DNA of 7,937 bases from Acidobacteriota bacterium. GTDB lineage: Bacteria > Acidobacteriota > Terriglobia > Versatilivoradales > Versatilivoraceae. The stretch spans positions 1 through 7,937 of the forward strand of contig JAPOZE010000427.1 in the NCBI GenBank assembly GCA_026706225.1, in the 5' to 3' direction. Position 1 is the stretch's first letter; each line of letters opens with the position of its first letter. This document shows, in pieces, positions 6,154 through 7,937 of the stretch. A program made the translations under genes and the position numbers. The notes beneath the pieces are model-generated. The model was not told where the DNA came from, searched no databases, and worked only from the letters and a program-made list of their open reading frames with translations.

Positions 6154-6603
6154 ATGGCAATGCCAGTCGAGGTTGACAAGAAGGACAAAAACGCCCCGGT
6201 GTCCGACATCAATGTCACGCCCATGGTGGACATCATGCTGGTGCTGCTCATCATCTTCATGGTGATCACCCCCATGTTGCAGAAGGGAGTGAGCGTGGAC
6301 ATGGCCAAGGCCACCAATCCCAGGGAGATGCGGGAAGCCGACCAGGACGACGCCGTGGTGGTGGCGGTGACCCGCGACGGCAAGATCTACCTGGGGTCGG
6401 ACCAGTTGCTGGTGGACCGGCTGTCCGAACGCATCCAGGACCTGCTGGCCGCCAAAGTGGACAAGACCGTCTACGTGAAGAGCGACCGGCGGGCCAAGTA
6501 TGGAGGAGTGGTCGACGTGGTGGATACCGTCCGGTCCGCCGGCGTCGATACGCTCGGATTGCTGACCGACAAGGTCGACAAGAAAAAAGTGCCGGGTATC
6601 TAA
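6154..6603 (+). CDS. exbD: ExbD/TolR-family biopolymer transport protein, first copy
   Basis: ExbD sits inside the ExbB ring and carries the proton-accepting aspartate. The 149-residue product has a charged cytoplasmic start, then INVTPMVDIMLVLLIIFMVIT (19-39), whose Asp26 corresponds to essential Asp25 of E. coli ExbD. After the membrane segment comes a charged linker (about 43-65, many Asp, Glu, Lys, Arg) with no prolines beyond one. A periplasmic TolR/ExbD fold follows, with VVVAVTRDGKIYLG, VYVKSDRRAKYGGVVDVVD and GVDTLGLLTDK. The tail is lysine-rich (DKKKV). The start lies 4 nt after the exbB stop, and CGGAGA at 6141-6146 within the exbB end is the likely ribosome site. A second ATG at 6160 is a weaker alternative. 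A tandem, clearly different exbD follows, so this may be one half of a heterodimer. Confidence 0.93.
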   Translation: MAMPVEVDKKDKNAPVSDINVTPMVDIMLVLLIIFMVITPMLQKGVSVDMAKATNPREMREADQDDAVVVAVTRDGKIYLGSDQLLVDRLSERIQDLLAAKVDKTVYVKSDRRAKYGGVVDVVDTVRSAGVDTLGLLTDKVDKKKVPGI

Positions 6604-6609
6604 AGGAGG
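6604..6609 (+). promoter_or_regulatory. Strong ribosome binding site that sets the second exbD start
   Basis: AGGAGG at 6604-6609 is followed by TTG at 6611, only one base away, and by ATG at 6617, seven bases away. The spacing selects ATG 6617 over the TTG, and over the later ATG at 6623. Confidence 0.85.
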
Positions 6610-6616
6610 ATTGGAA

Positions 6617-7045
6617 ATGGCTATGTCAGTTGGGGCCGACGCGGGTCCCAAGGCCGACATCAATGTGACTCCTCTGATTGACGTGTTGCTGGTGCTGCTG
6701 ATTATCTTCATGGTAATCACGCCCCTGATTCCCAGGGGCCTGGATGCGCAGATCCCCCAGCCGCCTCCTCCGGGAGACCCCCCTCCCCAGGATGTGTCCA
6801 ACCGCACCATCGTGGTGTCCATTGACGCCGAGCGGCGATTGAAGATCAACCAGGAGAACGTGGATCTTCGGAATCTGGAGGAGCGGCTCACCGATATCTT
6901 CAAGACCCGAAATCAGAGGACCATGTTCGTGCAGGGTCACCAGGAGCTGTTCTTCAATTCGGTGGTGGAAGTCATCGACATCGCTCACAATGCGGGAGTG
7001 GACAAGATCGGGTTGATCACCGAGAAGATCCAGTCCGGTCAGTGA
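6617..7045 (+). CDS. exbD: ExbD/TolR-family biopolymer transport protein, second copy
   Basis: This is the second ExbD-type subunit of the same motor, 142 residues from the ATG chosen by ribosome-site spacing. The membrane helix INVTPLIDVLLVLLIIFMVIT (15-35) is nearly the same as in the first copy, and Asp22 is the predicted proton acceptor. After the helix the proteins diverge. Here the linker is proline-rich (about 47-58, PQPPPPGDPPPQ) instead of charged. The periplasmic domain differs throughout, with VVSIDAERRLKINQENVDLRNLEERL, MFVQGHQELFFNSVVEVIDIAHNAGVDKIGLITEKI showing the ExbD/TolR fold. It begins 13 nt after the first copy, so translation is probably coupled. Tandem exbD pairs are known in several phyla; the divergence suggests separate roles, not a recent duplication. 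Confidence 0.93.
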   Translation: MAMSVGADAGPKADINVTPLIDVLLVLLIIFMVITPLIPRGLDAQIPQPPPPGDPPPQDVSNRTIVVSIDAERRLKINQENVDLRNLEERLTDIFKTRNQRTMFVQGHQELFFNSVVEVIDIAHNAGVDKIGLITEKIQSGQ

Positions 7046-7107
7046 TCGCCCCCGGCTGTCATTCCCCAAAGCGATAAACAGGAAATTCTCTTCTGTGGAG
7101 GAAGCTG

Positions 7108-7937
7108 ATGAAGTGTCGAAGCAGAGCGATGGCCGGGCTTGTCTTGCTGCCCCTGGCCTTTGGGATGATCGGGTGCGGCGTCATTGACAAGCTGAAGGCC
7201 CGCGATCGCCTCAACAAGGGTGTCCGGGCTTTCCGGGAAGGCGAGTACGAGAGGGCGGTGGACCGCTTCAAGCAGGCAATCGAGCTGGACCCGGAGTTCC
7301 TGAACGCGCAGATCTACCTGGCCCTCTCCTACGCCTCGCTCTACATCCCCAATGGGCAGTCGGAGGAGAACATCAGGGTCGGCGAAGAAGCCATCGGCGC
7401 CTATATGCAGGTGCTGGAAAAGGATCCGGAGAATCTGTACTCGGTCAAGGGAATCGCGGGCATTTACTTCAACATGGGGGAATTCGAGAAGGCCAAGGAG
7501 TACTACCTGAAGAACTGTGACCTGCAGCCGGAAGAGGCCGAGCCGTTTTACAGCGTGGGGAACGTCAACTGGACCATGGCCTACGACAAGTTGAATCCGC
7601 GCCCGGCCAAGGAGCGGTGGGAACTGTCGGAACAGGGCCTTGAATTCCTGGAGAAGTGTCTGGCCAACGATCCCGACTACTTCAATGCCCACTTCTACAT
7701 CAACCTGCTCAATCGGGAAAAGGCCAGGGTCGTCATTGACCAGATCATCGAGCAGAAACCTTCCTCGGAGAACGATTTCATCCTGGCCGGGCAAGACGTC
7801 AGCGCCTTGGACCCCCTGGTGAAGAGGCACGGGGCCGACCGCTACGAGGAGTACCTGTCCTATCACAAGCTGGCCGACCAGCACTACGACCTGGCCATGG
7901 AGATCAAGCGCAAGGTCGAGGAAGAGTCGGCAGCCGC
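7108..7937 (+). CDS. TPR-repeat lipoprotein, 3'-truncated by window edge
   Basis: The frame opens at ATG 7108 and remains open to the last base (276 codons visible), so the stop lies beyond the window. GGAGGAA at 7097-7103 supports the start. Residues 1-22 form a type II signal peptide: basic start, hydrophobic core LVLLPLAFGM, and a lipobox-like MIGC with Cys23 as the lipidation site. Gly24 follows, with no Asp at +2, which fits outer-membrane sorting in enterobacterial rules. A canonical TPR spans about 34-67 (GVRAFREGEYERAVDRFKQ..ELDP). A second spans about 107-140 (GIYFNMGEFEKAKEYYLKN..LQP), with less regular helical repeats between and after (about 68-106 and 144-190). The C-terminal visible part is charged helix (EIKRKVEEE). 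It follows the second exbD by 62 nt and is probably in the same unit. A scaffold or TonB-motor partner role is inference; no enzyme motif is visible. Confidence 0.85.
   Translation, partial: MKCRSRAMAGLVLLPLAFGMIGCGVIDKLKARDRLNKGVRAFREGEYERAVDRFKQAIELDPEFLNAQIYLALSYASLYIPNGQSEENIRVGEEAIGAYMQVLEKDPENLYSVKGIAGIYFNMGEFEKAKEYYLKNCDLQPEEAEPFYSVGNVNWTMAYDKLNPRPAKERWELSEQGLEFLEKCLANDPDYFNAHFYINLLNREKARVVIDQIIEQKPSSENDFILAGQDVSALDPLVKRHGADRYEEYLSYHKLADQHYDLAMEIKRKVEEESAA

Noticed and set aside
6611..6616. TTG 6611 as the start of the second exbD
   Set aside because: It is one base from the AGGAGG ribosome site; ATG 6617 has normal spacing.

Overview
The window is a GC-rich bacterial chromosome segment with every gene on the + strand and short intergenic gaps. 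It reads as two consecutive transcription units of core envelope functions, with no mobile element, CRISPR array or RNA gene that I can recognise. The best phylum guess is Acidobacteriota. Three things point that way: the order tgt-yajC-secD-secF followed by tonB-exbB-exbD-exbD-TPR lipoprotein; a TonB whose linker carries GGVx repeats between two oligoproline runs; and a SecF with a large extra periplasmic segment resembling a helix-hairpin-helix domain, which I recall from acidobacterial SecF proteins. This assignment is recall and inference and was not checked by search. The TonB system and the lipobox protein indicate a diderm cell.

Left half (1-4449): the 3' part of tgt (tRNA queuosine modification; its start lies upstream of the window), a 175-nt gap, then yajC, secD and secF. 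This is the classical tgt-yajC-secDF arrangement. YajC, SecD and SecF form the accessory complex of the SecYEG translocon, which uses the proton motive force to pull exported proteins across the inner membrane. Between secD and secF is a 118-nt gap holding a possible 19-codon reading frame with a good ribosome site.

Middle (4428-4624): a probable GC-rich hairpin followed by nine T residues ends the sec unit. A sigma70-like promoter and a roughly 95-nt leader with two overlapping dyads then begin the next unit.

Right half (4625-7937): tonB, an exbB/tolQ-type proton channel gene, two tandem exbD genes, and the first 276 codons of a TPR-containing lipoprotein that runs off the window. ExbB and ExbD would use the inner-membrane proton gradient to energise TonB, which reaches through the periplasm to outer-membrane partners. 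The TPR lipoprotein is probably an envelope partner or scaffold, but its role cannot be read from the sequence.

This is mostly an ordinary conserved region. The points that most deserve a second look are the SecF insert, the paired non-identical ExbD proteins, the TonB linker, and the small frame between secD and secF. I see no convincing undescribed system.
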